DNA of 64,000 nt. It comes from BOKV01 sp041987205 (lineage in GTDB: Bacteria; Pseudomonadota; Alphaproteobacteria; Rhizobiales; Rhizobiaceae). The translations under genes were made by a program, and so were the position numbers. Positions within the stretch are counted from its first letter, which is position 1, and each line of letters begins with the position of its first letter. Under the pieces are notes generated by a model. That model searched no databases. It had not been told where the DNA came from and saw nothing but the letters and a program-made list of their open reading frames with translations. The stretch covers positions 7,537-71,536 of the forward strand of contig JBHIWX010000008.1 in assembly GCA_041987205.1 (NCBI GenBank). Reading direction: 5' to 3'. Shown one piece after another: positions 8,425-15,941 of this stretch.

Positions 8425-9470
8425 TGCGAAGCGGAACCTACAAAGAGAGCTATCGGGAACTTGTCGTCCTCACCGACAACCGGGCCGTATGGGGCTGGAC
8501 GGTTGCAGGAATGGCAGTGCTTGTCCTTCTGCCGGCATTCGGCGGCGCCTATCTCGTTTCGCAGCTGACCCTGATCTTCATCACGGCGATCGCCGTGCTT
8601 GGACTCAATTTGTTGTCGGGCGTCGCGGGGCAGCTGTCACTCGGCCACTCTGCATTCCTCCTGATTGGCGGGTATGCCCAGGCCATTCTGATGGTCGATT
8701 ATGGTGTGCAAGGCTTCATCGCCATTCCGCTTTCTGGACTTATCGCGGCCGGCGCCAGCCTGATTGTCGGCATCCCTTCTTTACGATTGAAGGGGCTCTA
8801 CCTCGCGCTGACGACCCTGGCCTTCGCCTACATCATGCAACACATCGTGCTAATCTCGGAGGATATTACGCGTGGCTCCTCGGGCATGGCTGTTCCCGCA
8901 CTTTCGATCGGCGGCCTGCGACTGAGCGGCGTTTCCGAGTTTTACTTCATTTGTCTGGCGTTGGTGTCGCTGTTCACCCTCGTCACGCTCAACCTGGTTC
9001 GTTCGCGTATCGGCCGGGCATGGAATGCCCTGCACCATCAGGACATTGCAGCAGTCGCAATGGGCGTGAACATCGTGCGCTACAAGCTGCTTGCCTTCGC
9101 GGTCAGCGCGTTCTTCGCCGGTGTCTCCGGCGCGCTGATGGCGCTCTACTTCCGCTATATCAACGTAGAAAACTTCAGCATCACGCTGAGTGTCGAGATG
9201 CTCGCGATGATGGTCGTTGGAGGCATGGGCAGGACGAAAGGGGCGCTGCTCGGCACGGCCCTGCTGGCGCCGTTGCCTGAGATCGTCCGATTTGTCTTCA
9301 GCCTTACCGACGGTGCCGCCGAGGCGCTTTTTGAAAACAACATCTACGAGGTCAGGGCGCTGATGTATGGCGTCGTGATCCTCCTGTTTCTGCGCCTCGA
9401 GCCTGAAGGGCTGGCTGGAATCTGGCGCAAGAGCAAGCGGTTCTGGGTGAACTGGCCGCTATCGAAATGA
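8424..9470 (+). CDS. ABC transporter permease, LivM type
   Basis: 348 residues starting at ATG 8424, sharing an A with the stop of the preceding permease. It carries LivM-type features: GLNLLSGVAGQLSLGHSAF in the first third, GIPSLRLKGLYLALTTLAF in the middle and MLAMMVVGGMGRTKGALLG near the end. About ten membrane segments. Works with the LivH-like subunit, the two ATPases and the binding protein encoded next. Confidence 0.9.
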   Translation: MRSGTYKESYRELVVLTDNRAVWGWTVAGMAVLVLLPAFGGAYLVSQLTLIFITAIAVLGLNLLSGVAGQLSLGHSAFLLIGGYAQAILMVDYGVQGFIAIPLSGLIAAGASLIVGIPSLRLKGLYLALTTLAFAYIMQHIVLISEDITRGSSGMAVPALSIGGLRLSGVSEFYFICLALVSLFTLVTLNLVRSRIGRAWNALHHQDIAAVAMGVNIVRYKLLAFAVSAFFAGVSGALMALYFRYINVENFSITLSVEMLAMMVVGGMGRTKGALLGTALLAPLPEIVRFVFSLTDGAAEALFENNIYEVRALMYGVVILLFLRLEPEGLAGIWRKSKRFWVNWPLSK

Positions 9471-9568
9471 ATGCCTGCGCCTGGACGGCGCATGGCTCCG
9501 CAGCACCGCGGGCGGACTGTCCGTGGAACTTGAATGACTGGTAACCAAACCCAACGGGAGGAGGGATC

Positions 9569-10753
9569 ATGAAACGAGCAATATTAAGCCATTTGGTCGC
9601 AATGGCATTGGCCTGCACGGCTGCGGTTTCGCCGACGAAAGCCGAAGAGGGGATAACAGACTCGGAGATTTTGATCGGAGAGGTCCTGATGTTGTCGGGG
9701 CCGGCATCTTTCATCGGAAAATCCGCTGCCGCCGGTTCCAAGCTTGCAATCGCCGAGATCAATGCGAATGGCGGCATCAATGGACGCAAGCTTCGCGGCA
9801 TCTACGAGGATGATGGCTACGTTCCTGCCCGCTCCGTCGCTGCAGCGCGCAGGCTCGTCGACGTGGAGAAGGTATTCGCAGTAACCGGGACAACCGGCGG
9901 ATCGGGCGTTACCGCAATCATGCCGGTACTCGAAGAAGCTGGTGTGCCGACGTTGGTTCACGTCGCGCCGAACCCTTCGGTCCTCAATCCCCGCAAGCCG
10001 AACGTGTTCATGATCGGGCCCGATTATGACCTGGCTGCGCTCGTCGGCATTCGCTACCTGGTGAACGAAAAGGGGCTCAAGAATGCCAAATTCGGCCTTA
10101 TCTACCAGGAAGATGACTACGGCAAAAGCGTTCTGTCCGGCTACAAGCAGGCCATGGAAGAACTTGGCCTGACGAGTGTGGCCGAACTCCCCTACAAGCG
10201 CGGCGCGAAGGATTTTTCCGCCGAAGCGTTGCGCTTCAAGGAGGCTGGCGTCGAGGTTCTCTATCTCGGAACCGTAATATCCGAGGCGGTTGGCATCATG
10301 TCGGAGATCCGTCGTTTGGGGATGGAACCCACCGTCATCGGCAACTGGGCCGCGGGATTGCCGATCACCATCAAGCTGTCCGCCGAGTCCGGCTACGATT
10401 TCTATTTCACCGATTACTACGCCTCCGCTTCGGATGCTGCGGGTGAAAAGCTCTACGCACTGGCCAGCCGGCTGCTCAGCGAGGAAGATGCTGCGGCAAT
10501 GGGACGGTACGGCGTTGGCGGCTACGTTGCCATCAAGGTCCTGGCATCCGCCATCGAGCAGTGCGGTCAAGAGCCCACGCGAGCCTGTGTTATCGAGAAG
10601 CTTGGCGCTGTGAAGGATTTCGATACCGGAGGTCTCACCGGCCCCATCTCGCTGGACAATGAGGACGGCCATGCCATCCCGCCGATGAAGGTGTTTCAGG
10701 TCGATCGCGCTGGCGGATCGGTGAAAACGCTCACAGATTTTCTCCAGTACTAA
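9569..10753 (+). CDS. Periplasmic substrate-binding protein of the liv-type transporter
   Basis: 394 residues with a Sec signal peptide (basic n-region, hydrophobic core, likely cleavage after TKA near residue 25). The mature protein is a type I periplasmic binding fold (LivK/ANF-receptor class): ITDSEILIGEVLMLSGPASF, GGINGRKL, VTGTTGGSGVTA and YQEDDYGKS. GGGAGGAGGG lies just before the ATG. A 98-base gap separates it from the permease gene and a strong hairpin follows it. Ligand unknown; the embedded acyl-CoA ligase and beta-oxidation genes suggest a carboxylic acid rather than an amino acid. Confidence 0.88.
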   Translation: MKRAILSHLVAMALACTAAVSPTKAEEGITDSEILIGEVLMLSGPASFIGKSAAAGSKLAIAEINANGGINGRKLRGIYEDDGYVPARSVAAARRLVDVEKVFAVTGTTGGSGVTAIMPVLEEAGVPTLVHVAPNPSVLNPRKPNVFMIGPDYDLAALVGIRYLVNEKGLKNAKFGLIYQEDDYGKSVLSGYKQAMEELGLTSVAELPYKRGAKDFSAEALRFKEAGVEVLYLGTVISEAVGIMSEIRRLGMEPTVIGNWAAGLPITIKLSAESGYDFYFTDYYASASDAAGEKLYALASRLLSEEDAAAMGRYGVGGYVAIKVLASAIEQCGQEPTRACVIEKLGAVKDFDTGGLTGPISLDNEDGHAIPPMKVFQVDRAGGSVKTLTDFLQY

Positions 10754-10760
10754 GACGAAC

Positions 10761-10785
10761 CGGCCGGGCGCTCTGCGCCCGGCCG
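10761..10785 (+). terminator. GC-rich hairpin after the binding-protein gene
   Basis: CGGCCGGGCGC-TCT-GCGCCCGGCCG is a perfect 11-bp stem with a 3-base loop, eight bases after the stop codon. No U-run follows, so it may be an intercistronic stabiliser of the binding-protein mRNA rather than a full terminator. Genes downstream continue in the same direction after 34 bases. Confidence 0.6.
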
Positions 10786-10819
10786 TACCTGCCCGTCAAA
10801 TCAAGAGTGGAATAGCGAC

Positions 10820-11605
10820 ATGGGAGTTGAAGTCCGCAAGATCGGGGCGATCGCGTGGTTGACGCTCAACCGGCCGGACGTGCGCAACGCCCTGGACATG
10901 GATAGTTTGAAGGCGATTTCGGCGTTTGCGGATGATCTGGCGAGCGACCCGGAATTGCGGGTTGGCGTCATTGCTGGCGCAGGTGACTATTTCTGTGCGG
11001 GTGCCGACCTGGCCGAATTCCTAGCGTCCCTCGACTCTTCTCAGAGTGTCAATGGCCAGCCTGACTTTCTCGACGTCGTGTTCTCGACATTCGAGAAACT
11101 TCGCAATGTTCCGGTGCCGATCATTGCAGCGGTAAACGGACCTGCGATCGCGGGAGGGCTCGAGTTGATCCTCACCTGCGACATCGTGATCGCATCCGAA
11201 CAGGCCACCTTCGCCGACGGGCACGCGAAATATGGAATCATTCCCGGTGGCGGGTCGTCGGCAATCTTGCCCAGGCTGCTGCCCGTCAACGTTGCACGCT
11301 ACCTGTTGCTGACCGGAGAAGCGTTGCCGGCCACAACCATGCACCAACTCGGTCTGGTCAATCAGATCGTGGAGACCGAACGGCTGGAATCCGCCGCGCT
11401 TGATCTGGCGAAAGCCGTCGCCGAGAAGAGCCCGCTGGTTCTGGCGCAGATGAAGAGGCTGGTAGCCAAGGCCCAGTCCATTTCGTTACGTGACGCGGTG
11501 ATCGATGAGTTTCTTTCGCTGAGAAACCACACCCGCTCTGTCGATCTCCATGAGGGCCTGGCCGCATTCGCCGAGAAACGGCAACCCGTGTTTGTTGGCC
11601 GCTAA
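10820..11605 (+). CDS. Enoyl-CoA hydratase/isomerase family (crotonase) protein
   Basis: 261 residues of the crotonase fold. LNRPDVRNALD opens it, FCAGADL (58-64) and GPAIAGGLEL (107-116) form the oxyanion hole, and KYGIIPGGG follows. The first catalytic glutamate of classical hydratases is present (E115), but at the second position, 20 residues on, there is His135. A simple syn-hydration of a 2-enoyl-CoA is therefore not assured, and an isomerase, hydrolase or other crotonase reaction is possible. It follows the transporter operon and precedes the thiolase and dehydrogenase, so a role in CoA-thioester breakdown is likely. Confidence 0.88.
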   Translation: MGVEVRKIGAIAWLTLNRPDVRNALDMDSLKAISAFADDLASDPELRVGVIAGAGDYFCAGADLAEFLASLDSSQSVNGQPDFLDVVFSTFEKLRNVPVPIIAAVNGPAIAGGLELILTCDIVIASEQATFADGHAKYGIIPGGGSSAILPRLLPVNVARYLLLTGEALPATTMHQLGLVNQIVETERLESAALDLAKAVAEKSPLVLAQMKRLVAKAQSISLRDAVIDEFLSLRNHTRSVDLHEGLAAFAEKRQPVFVGR

Positions 11606-11634
11606 AGGCAGTCAACCCGAAAAGGAGATCGTTC

Positions 11635-12876
11635 ATGCAAGAGGTCTACATCATCGGCGTTGGCATGACGTCGTTCACGCGGCATCTGGACGAAAGCGTG
11701 AAGTCGCTCACCGAGTGGGCAGTCAAGGATGCTTTGGCCGACGCAGGACTGGAGAAGGAAGCCATCGGCGCCGCGTTCTTCGGCAATTGCGCGCAGGGTT
11801 TCCTCGAGGGCCAACATCTCGTGCGGGGACAAGTCGCGCTGCTGCCGTTGGGGCTGCAGGGAATCCCGATCTTCAATGTCGAGAATGCGTGCGCGACGGC
11901 GAGCACTTGCTTCCATCTCGCATCAAGTTACGTGCGGGCGGGTTCGGCAAGAATCGCGCTCGCAGTTGGCACCGACAAGATGTACACAAATGAGGGAAAC
12001 AAGCGCTTCGGCATATTCGACAGTGCCTGGGACGTAGCCGACGCGCAGCGCACCCATGCCCATTTCGTCGATCTGGGTAACATGCCGGTGCCACCGGGAA
12101 CCACGTCTCCCCGGCCTTATAGCCCTTTCATGGATGTCTATAGCGGTTTTGCCCGGCAATACATGCGCCGCTTCGGAATTACACAACGGCAGCTGGCCCA
12201 GATCGCTTCCAAGAATCGCAGTCATTCGCGGGCCAACGAACGCGCCCAGTTCCGCGAACCCATCGATGTCGATGAAGTGCTGGCGGCAGCGCCGATCACC
12301 TATCCTCTCACGCTGCCCATGTGCTCGCCGATATCCGACGGTTCAGCTGCGGCGGTCTTGTGCACGGAAGAGGCGTTGGCCGAACTCGGTCTCGACCGGA
12401 GCCGGGCGGTCAAGGTCGAAGCAAGCGTCATACGCACGGCCAGCGCGCGTGATCCGGAGAACCTCGAACGGCATTTGTCGCACCTTGCTGCGAAGGATGC
12501 CTATGCCCAGGCCGGATTGCGACCTGAAGACATGCATGTCGCCGAAGTCCATGACGCAACCGCGATGGGCGAGTTGATGCAGTCGGAAAATCTGGGTTTT
12601 TGTGAAATCGGGCAGGGTGGGAAACTGGCCGAATCCGGCGAGACATCCCTTGGAGGCCGTATTCCGATCAATCCGTCCGGCGGCCTGGAAGCCAAGGGAC
12701 ATCCGATCGGGGCCACGGGTCTCGGGCAGATATTCGAACTCGTCTCCCAGTTGCGTGGTGAATGCGGCGAGCGCCAGGTGAATGGCGCACGCTACGCGAT
12801 CCAGGAGAATGGCGGCGGTATCTGGGGGATCGAGGAATCGGTTTGCCACATCGGCATATATTCGGGGAACAGGTAA
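11635..12876 (+). CDS. Thiolase family protein (SCP2/SCPx-like acetyl-CoA acyltransferase)
   Basis: 413 residues. The nucleophile lies in NVENACATAS (Cys86) and the catalytic His in KGHPIGATG near the C-terminus, with ENGGG after it as in SCP-x-type thiolases. This subgroup lacks the usual C-terminal CxG cysteine motif of degradative thiolases, so it may cleave bulky or branched 3-ketoacyl-CoA; that is a family inference. AAAGGAG precedes the start. Its stop shares a base with the SDR start (TAATG), so the two products are coupled. Confidence 0.87.
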   Translation: MQEVYIIGVGMTSFTRHLDESVKSLTEWAVKDALADAGLEKEAIGAAFFGNCAQGFLEGQHLVRGQVALLPLGLQGIPIFNVENACATASTCFHLASSYVRAGSARIALAVGTDKMYTNEGNKRFGIFDSAWDVADAQRTHAHFVDLGNMPVPPGTTSPRPYSPFMDVYSGFARQYMRRFGITQRQLAQIASKNRSHSRANERAQFREPIDVDEVLAAAPITYPLTLPMCSPISDGSAAAVLCTEEALAELGLDRSRAVKVEASVIRTASARDPENLERHLSHLAAKDAYAQAGLRPEDMHVAEVHDATAMGELMQSENLGFCEIGQGGKLAESGETSLGGRIPINPSGGLEAKGHPIGATGLGQIFELVSQLRGECGERQVNGARYAIQENGGGIWGIEESVCHIGIYSGNR

Positions 12877-13652
12877 TGCGTCTGAGTGGCAGGACGGTGC
12901 TGGTCACCGGTGCGGCATCCGGACTTGGCCGCGGCGTGGCGACTTATTTCGCCTCGCGTATGGATTGCAACGTCGTCGCCCTGGACATGGGAATGGAAGG
13001 ACTATCCACCCTGGAGCAGGAAGTTGGTTCCGACAGGATTGCCGGTGTCCAGGCCGATGTCACCGAACGCGAAAGCGTGGCCTCTGCCCTCGAGGCCGGC
13101 GTGGAACGTTTCGGCGCGATCGATGTCTGCTTGAATTTTGCTGGTGTCGTCTCGCCGGTCCACATTGTCGCGCGGGATGGACAAGGTGTCGAACTGGATC
13201 GCTTTGCGCGGGCGGTCGCGGTGAACTTGACCGGCACGTTCAATATGATGGCACAATGCGCCGGCTACATGGCGCGCAATCGCGAAGACGAAAATGGCGA
13301 GCGTGGCGTGGTCGTAAATATCGCCTCTGCGGCGGCATTTGACGGCCAGGTTGGTCAGGCGGCCTATGCCTCCAGCAAGGCGGGAGTGGTAGGGTTGTCA
13401 TTGCCTGCTGCGCGTGAACTCGCGCGTGTCGGGATCCGGGTGAACTGCATCGCGCCGGGGGCTTTCGATACGCCCATGCTGCGAAGCGTTCCCGCGACAG
13501 TGGTCGACCGGATCGTCGAAACCGTCCAGTTTCCGAAACGGACCGGAAAGATTGAAGAGATCGCGGGACTTTGCGTCCATCTGTGCGAGAACAGCTACAT
13601 CAACGGAGAATGCATCCGGTTGGACGCTGCAATGCGAATGCCCCCGCACTAG
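12876..13652 (+). CDS. Short-chain dehydrogenase, 3-hydroxyacyl-CoA dehydrogenase type-2-like
   Basis: 258 residues. The cofactor loop is TGAASGLG (11-18), LNFAG replaces the common NNAG, and the catalytic pair is Y164-x3-K168 in YASSK. Overall layout (short insertions, IASAAAFDGQVGQ) resembles type-2 3-hydroxyacyl-CoA dehydrogenases (HSD17B10-like). It would supply the 3-ketoacyl-CoA used by the thiolase encoded directly upstream. Start at ATG 12876 overlaps the thiolase stop. NAD preference is likely from the acidic residue after strand 2 (ALDMG), not proven. Confidence 0.85.
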   Translation: MRLSGRTVLVTGAASGLGRGVATYFASRMDCNVVALDMGMEGLSTLEQEVGSDRIAGVQADVTERESVASALEAGVERFGAIDVCLNFAGVVSPVHIVARDGQGVELDRFARAVAVNLTGTFNMMAQCAGYMARNREDENGERGVVVNIASAAAFDGQVGQAAYASSKAGVVGLSLPAARELARVGIRVNCIAPGAFDTPMLRSVPATVVDRIVETVQFPKRTGKIEEIAGLCVHLCENSYINGECIRLDAAMRMPPH

Positions 13653-13720
13653 CATGATAGGTTCCGATGGGTCTATTTTCGGCCAAACCGATTCAGGCAG
13701 AAAAGATCGGAGTCGAGTTC

Positions 13721-14440
13721 ATGGCGAATGAAATTTCCGCAGGCGGTGAAGAACGCAAGACCCGTGTTCGTCTTCCCAAGAATAGGCGGCGCAACCAAAT
13801 TCTCGATGCCGCCGAAGAGGTCTTCTCGGATCGCGGCTATGAGGTCGCTACGATTGCAGAGGTTGCCGTCCTTGCCGGTACGGCCGAAGGAAACGTTTAT
13901 CGCTATTTCGAAACCAAGCGGGATTTGCTCGCAAGCGTGATAGCTCGTTGGTACGAGGCCGCCATTGCCGAACTCGACGAGAAGACGGCTTCCCTCGATG
14001 ATTCAGCTGCGCGCCTGGAATTCTTGATTCACTTTCACATCTGCGCCCTGCGTGACAATCCAGGATTGTTGGGTCTGATTATTCGGGAGGTGCGAACACA
14101 TAATGACACTTACAAGAGCATTATCGGTAATTTGAACAGGCGGTATACCGGCTATGTAAGCCAGGCGCTTATTGACGGCGTGGCGGCTGGTGACTTCAAT
14201 CCGAACTTGCCGGTATCGCTAGTGCGAGACATGGTTTTTGGCTGCATCGAACACCATACATGGCGCTATGTATCGCAGAAGGACACTTCCGAGATGGATG
14301 TCGATATGATGACCGATGAGGTATTATCGCTGCTGCGTTCGGGCATCGAAAGAAGGACCAGCTTGGAGGACGGCGCAGAGGCTTTGAAGGCTGCCAAAGC
14401 TCATATTCGCCTGGCCGAAGACATTCTGAGCCACATCTGA
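13721..14440 (+). CDS. TetR-family transcriptional repressor
   Basis: About 239 residues from ATG 13721, which has GGAG eight bases upstream; ATG 13667 is a longer alternative without a clear ribosome site. The N-terminal helix-turn-helix reads NQILDAAEEVFSDRGYEVAT then GNVYRYFETKRDLL. The C-terminal ligand domain contains GLIIREVR and CIEHHTWRYV, as in fatty-acyl/CoA-responsive TetR proteins. It closes the catabolic cluster and is the natural candidate to bind the paired ATAATGAG-N5-CTCATTAT operators at 4024-4085, possibly released by an acyl-CoA intermediate (inference). Confidence 0.88.
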   Translation: MANEISAGGEERKTRVRLPKNRRRNQILDAAEEVFSDRGYEVATIAEVAVLAGTAEGNVYRYFETKRDLLASVIARWYEAAIAELDEKTASLDDSAARLEFLIHFHICALRDNPGLLGLIIREVRTHNDTYKSIIGNLNRRYTGYVSQALIDGVAAGDFNPNLPVSLVRDMVFGCIEHHTWRYVSQKDTSEMDVDMMTDEVLSLLRSGIERRTSLEDGAEALKAAKAHIRLAEDILSHI

Positions 14441-14687
14441 CATTGACCAATTATAGCTTGGCAGCCGGTCCGGTTTGCCTGAGCAAGGTCAATCTGTTTC
14501 GAAATGCATTTTATGCGACTGAACAGACCAGATCGCGCTGCTTGGCTGAGCGTCCGGAATGGGGCCGATAGTCGACGTTCAAATGGGTTGCGATTAAGAC
14601 TCGTCGGACCGCCCAATGCAGGTGGGATGATAGTCAAATCGCCTACCTCGGCAGAGCGATTTGCAAAATGAGAATGTGAAATCCAAA
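14441..14687. other. Non-coding junction at the left edge of the accessory island
   Basis: No credible gene between the TetR stop and the terminator at 14688. Base composition falls compared with the catabolic operon. It contains one copy (14547-14582) of a ~32-base motif that recurs at 15820 and 23833. The left end of the island probably lies here, but no attachment-site repeat could be found by eye. Confidence 0.4.
14547..14582. repeat. Dispersed short motif, copy 1 (most divergent)
   Basis: TGAGCGTCCGGAATGGGG-type sequence, similar to the copies at 15820-15850 and 23833-23864 in its first 18 bases (TGA.CG.CCG..ATGGGG). The second half is only loosely related. Such short dispersed sequences are common between genes in alphaproteobacteria. 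Confidence 0.3.
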
Positions 14688-14715
14688 AGAAAGGGCGCCT
14701 TTTAGCGCCCTTTCT
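14688..14715 (-). terminator. Rho-independent terminator of the 29-residue ORF
   Basis: AGAAAGGGCGC-N6-GCGCCCTTTCT forms a perfect 11-bp stem; read leftward it ends in TTTCTTTT. It starts 15 bases after the stop codon of the small ORF at 14731-14820, on the same strand. Confidence 0.75.
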
Positions 14716-14730
14716 CATTTTCAATTTGTT

Positions 14731-14820
14731 TTAGCTACCGAAGAAGCCGACCAGAAACGCGACAATCCGAAGGACGGTGCGCATATCGAGGTGGACTTCG
14801 ATGTTGACTCGAATGACCAT
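14731..14820 (-). CDS. 29-residue hydrophobic peptide
   Basis: ATG at 14820-14818, TAA at 14733-14731. The N-terminal half (MVIRVNIEVHLDMR) is mixed charged and beta-prone. The C-terminal half (TVLRIVAFLVGFFGS) is hydrophobic enough to insert in or lie on a membrane. GGAGA is placed seven bases before the ATG and a strong intrinsic terminator follows immediately, so a complete tiny transcription unit is visible. Size and hydrophobicity recall type I toxin peptides and small membrane regulators, but no antisense RNA is evident. Function unknown. Confidence 0.5.
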   Translation of the reverse strand: MVIRVNIEVHLDMRTVLRIVAFLVGFFGS

Positions 14821-14957
14821 TTTTTGGTCTCCGGGTCCGTTGGCGCCGACAAGACCCTAATGGGGTTGATGTCGGGATTTCGAAATCCAGTTCTTGCATT
14901 CCAAGGGCTTCCATGGCGCGGCCGCACCACCGGGAGGCCCGAATTCAATTGCTGATT

Positions 14958-15260
14958 TTACTGAGTTTTGCGCTTAGGTTCTTGGGTACTTTTGTTCTGA
15001 GCTTGCTTCGGTGCTTCAACAGTTAAATTTTTGCTTTGCTGAGTTTCTGCGCTTGCTATTGGATCTTTGACAGGTTGTGCTTTGGGTGCTTTGGGTGCTT
15101 TGGGTGCTTTGGGTGCTTTGGGTGCTTTGGGTGCTTTGGATTGGCCAACGCTCGAAAGCGCGCGCCACCGATGACATGGTGACTGATTCAATTTTATGCA
15201 ATAGCCGCCCGCGATATTTTGGAGTGTGCAATGGAACATGATCCGACGAAGATATTGCAC
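14958..15260 (-). CDS. Possible Lys/Ala/Pro-repeat protein (doubtful)
   Basis: A leftward frame of 100 residues whose middle is a KAP tripeptide run (from the 9-bp repeat at 15081-15134) followed by a Gln/Lys/Pro-rich tail (VKDPIASAETQQSKNLTVEA). Such KAP tracts occur as flexible basic linkers. The first ~30 residues overlap the start of the oppositely oriented nuclease-like gene and look non-native, there is no good ribosome site, and another frame gives an equally open STQ repeat. It could be the end of a decayed gene. Confidence 0.25.
   Translation of the reverse strand: MQYLRRIMFHCTLQNIAGGYCIKLNQSPCHRWRALSSVGQSKAPKAPKAPKAPKAPKAPKAQPVKDPIASAETQQSKNLTVEAPKQAQNKSTQEPKRKTQ
15081..15134. repeat. 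9-bp tandem repeat, six full copies
   Basis: TTTGGGTGC repeated exactly six times, with partial units on both sides. In phase for the leftward frame it encodes (KAP)n. Perfect identity suggests recent slippage, so copy number probably varies between strains. Confidence 0.85.
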
Positions 15261-15752
15261 AGCTTTATCGGATCAATCCACGACCTGTTGTCCGACAAAG
15301 AGATTCAGAGGGCAAAACCTGACGAAATCTCCATCACGACAGAGCTGGCAATGCGCATGGGGCCGTATTTCGAGGGCTGGCGAGTAAGCCCGGAATGGAC
15401 GCGCCGCGAGGAGGAAGAGAAGCGCATGGCCTGGAATGACGACGCCGGCAAAGAACATCTAAGAAAAATTCGGCCGGACATCATCGTTCACCACATGCAC
15501 CGCGAGGAAAACCTGTTGGTGGTGGAAGTGAAGCGGAGCGGGGTAAAGCGTGGGCTGGAAGACGACATTCTCAAGCTCACGCTTATGACGCGCGAGGTCA
15601 GCACCAATCCGGATTACCACTATGGCTACGCGGTTGGCGTCCACCTCATCCTGAATATTCCTGAGAGCAAGGTGACCGGCTGCGACGTGTATATCAACGG
15701 GGAAGTCGACAAGGCTCTGACCGAAGCTCTGAGACAGCAGCTGCCGGGCTGA
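15231..15752 (+). CDS. Hypothetical protein with PD-(D/E)XK nuclease-like pattern
   Basis: 173 residues from ATG 15231, preceded by GGAG with a 6-base spacer. A restriction-nuclease-like core is visible: E39 in TTELAMR, then RPDIIVH (P82-D83), then LLVVEVKRS (E99-V-K101), followed by a helix and strands. The E...PD...ExK order and spacing fit the PD-(D/E)XK superfamily, though the domain is small and could be inactive or a binding variant. It lies 189 bases upstream of the Gabija-type nuclease gene in the same direction, so it may be a further defence component. Family not recognised. Confidence 0.6.
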   Translation: MEHDPTKILHSFIGSIHDLLSDKEIQRAKPDEISITTELAMRMGPYFEGWRVSPEWTRREEEEKRMAWNDDAGKEHLRKIRPDIIVHHMHREENLLVVEVKRSGVKRGLEDDILKLTLMTREVSTNPDYHYGYAVGVHLILNIPESKVTGCDVYINGEVDKALTEALRQQLPG

Positions 15753-15819
15753 CAACTACCCTTCGAACTTGGGTCGGGCTCCCCACTGACGTCCGCTTCC
15801 GGGTGAAGGCAACGGCGCC

Positions 15820-15850
15820 TGAATGACCGAAATGAGGGCGCAATGCTGAC
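15820..15850. repeat. Dispersed short motif, copy 2
   Basis: TGAATGACCGAAATGAGG then GCGCAATGCTGAC. It matches the copy at 23833 at about 27 of 32 aligned positions with one indel. Located in the gap between the PD-(D/E)XK-like gene and the OLD-nuclease gene. Confidence 0.4.
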
Positions 15851-15941
15851 TGACGACTTCGGGGCCGTAAGCAGAACGACAGTTTTCAGATGACTTCAAC
15901 CGCTTCGTTCTCAATGTTAGGCTGAAGTAGAGGGGGGCGCC

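Noticed and set aside
7524..9470. A single long frame covering both transporter permeases
   Set aside because: Only its second half (from 8424) is protein-like; the first half is an out-of-phase reading of the LivH-type gene.
14911..14946. Cluster of NcoI, NotI and EcoRI-like sites resembling a cloning linker
   Set aside because: Short restriction-site coincidences are expected in GC-rich DNA, no vector sequence flanks them, and the neighbouring sequence continues naturally.
15081..15134. Repeat tract as a CRISPR array
   Set aside because: Units are 9 bases with no spacers.
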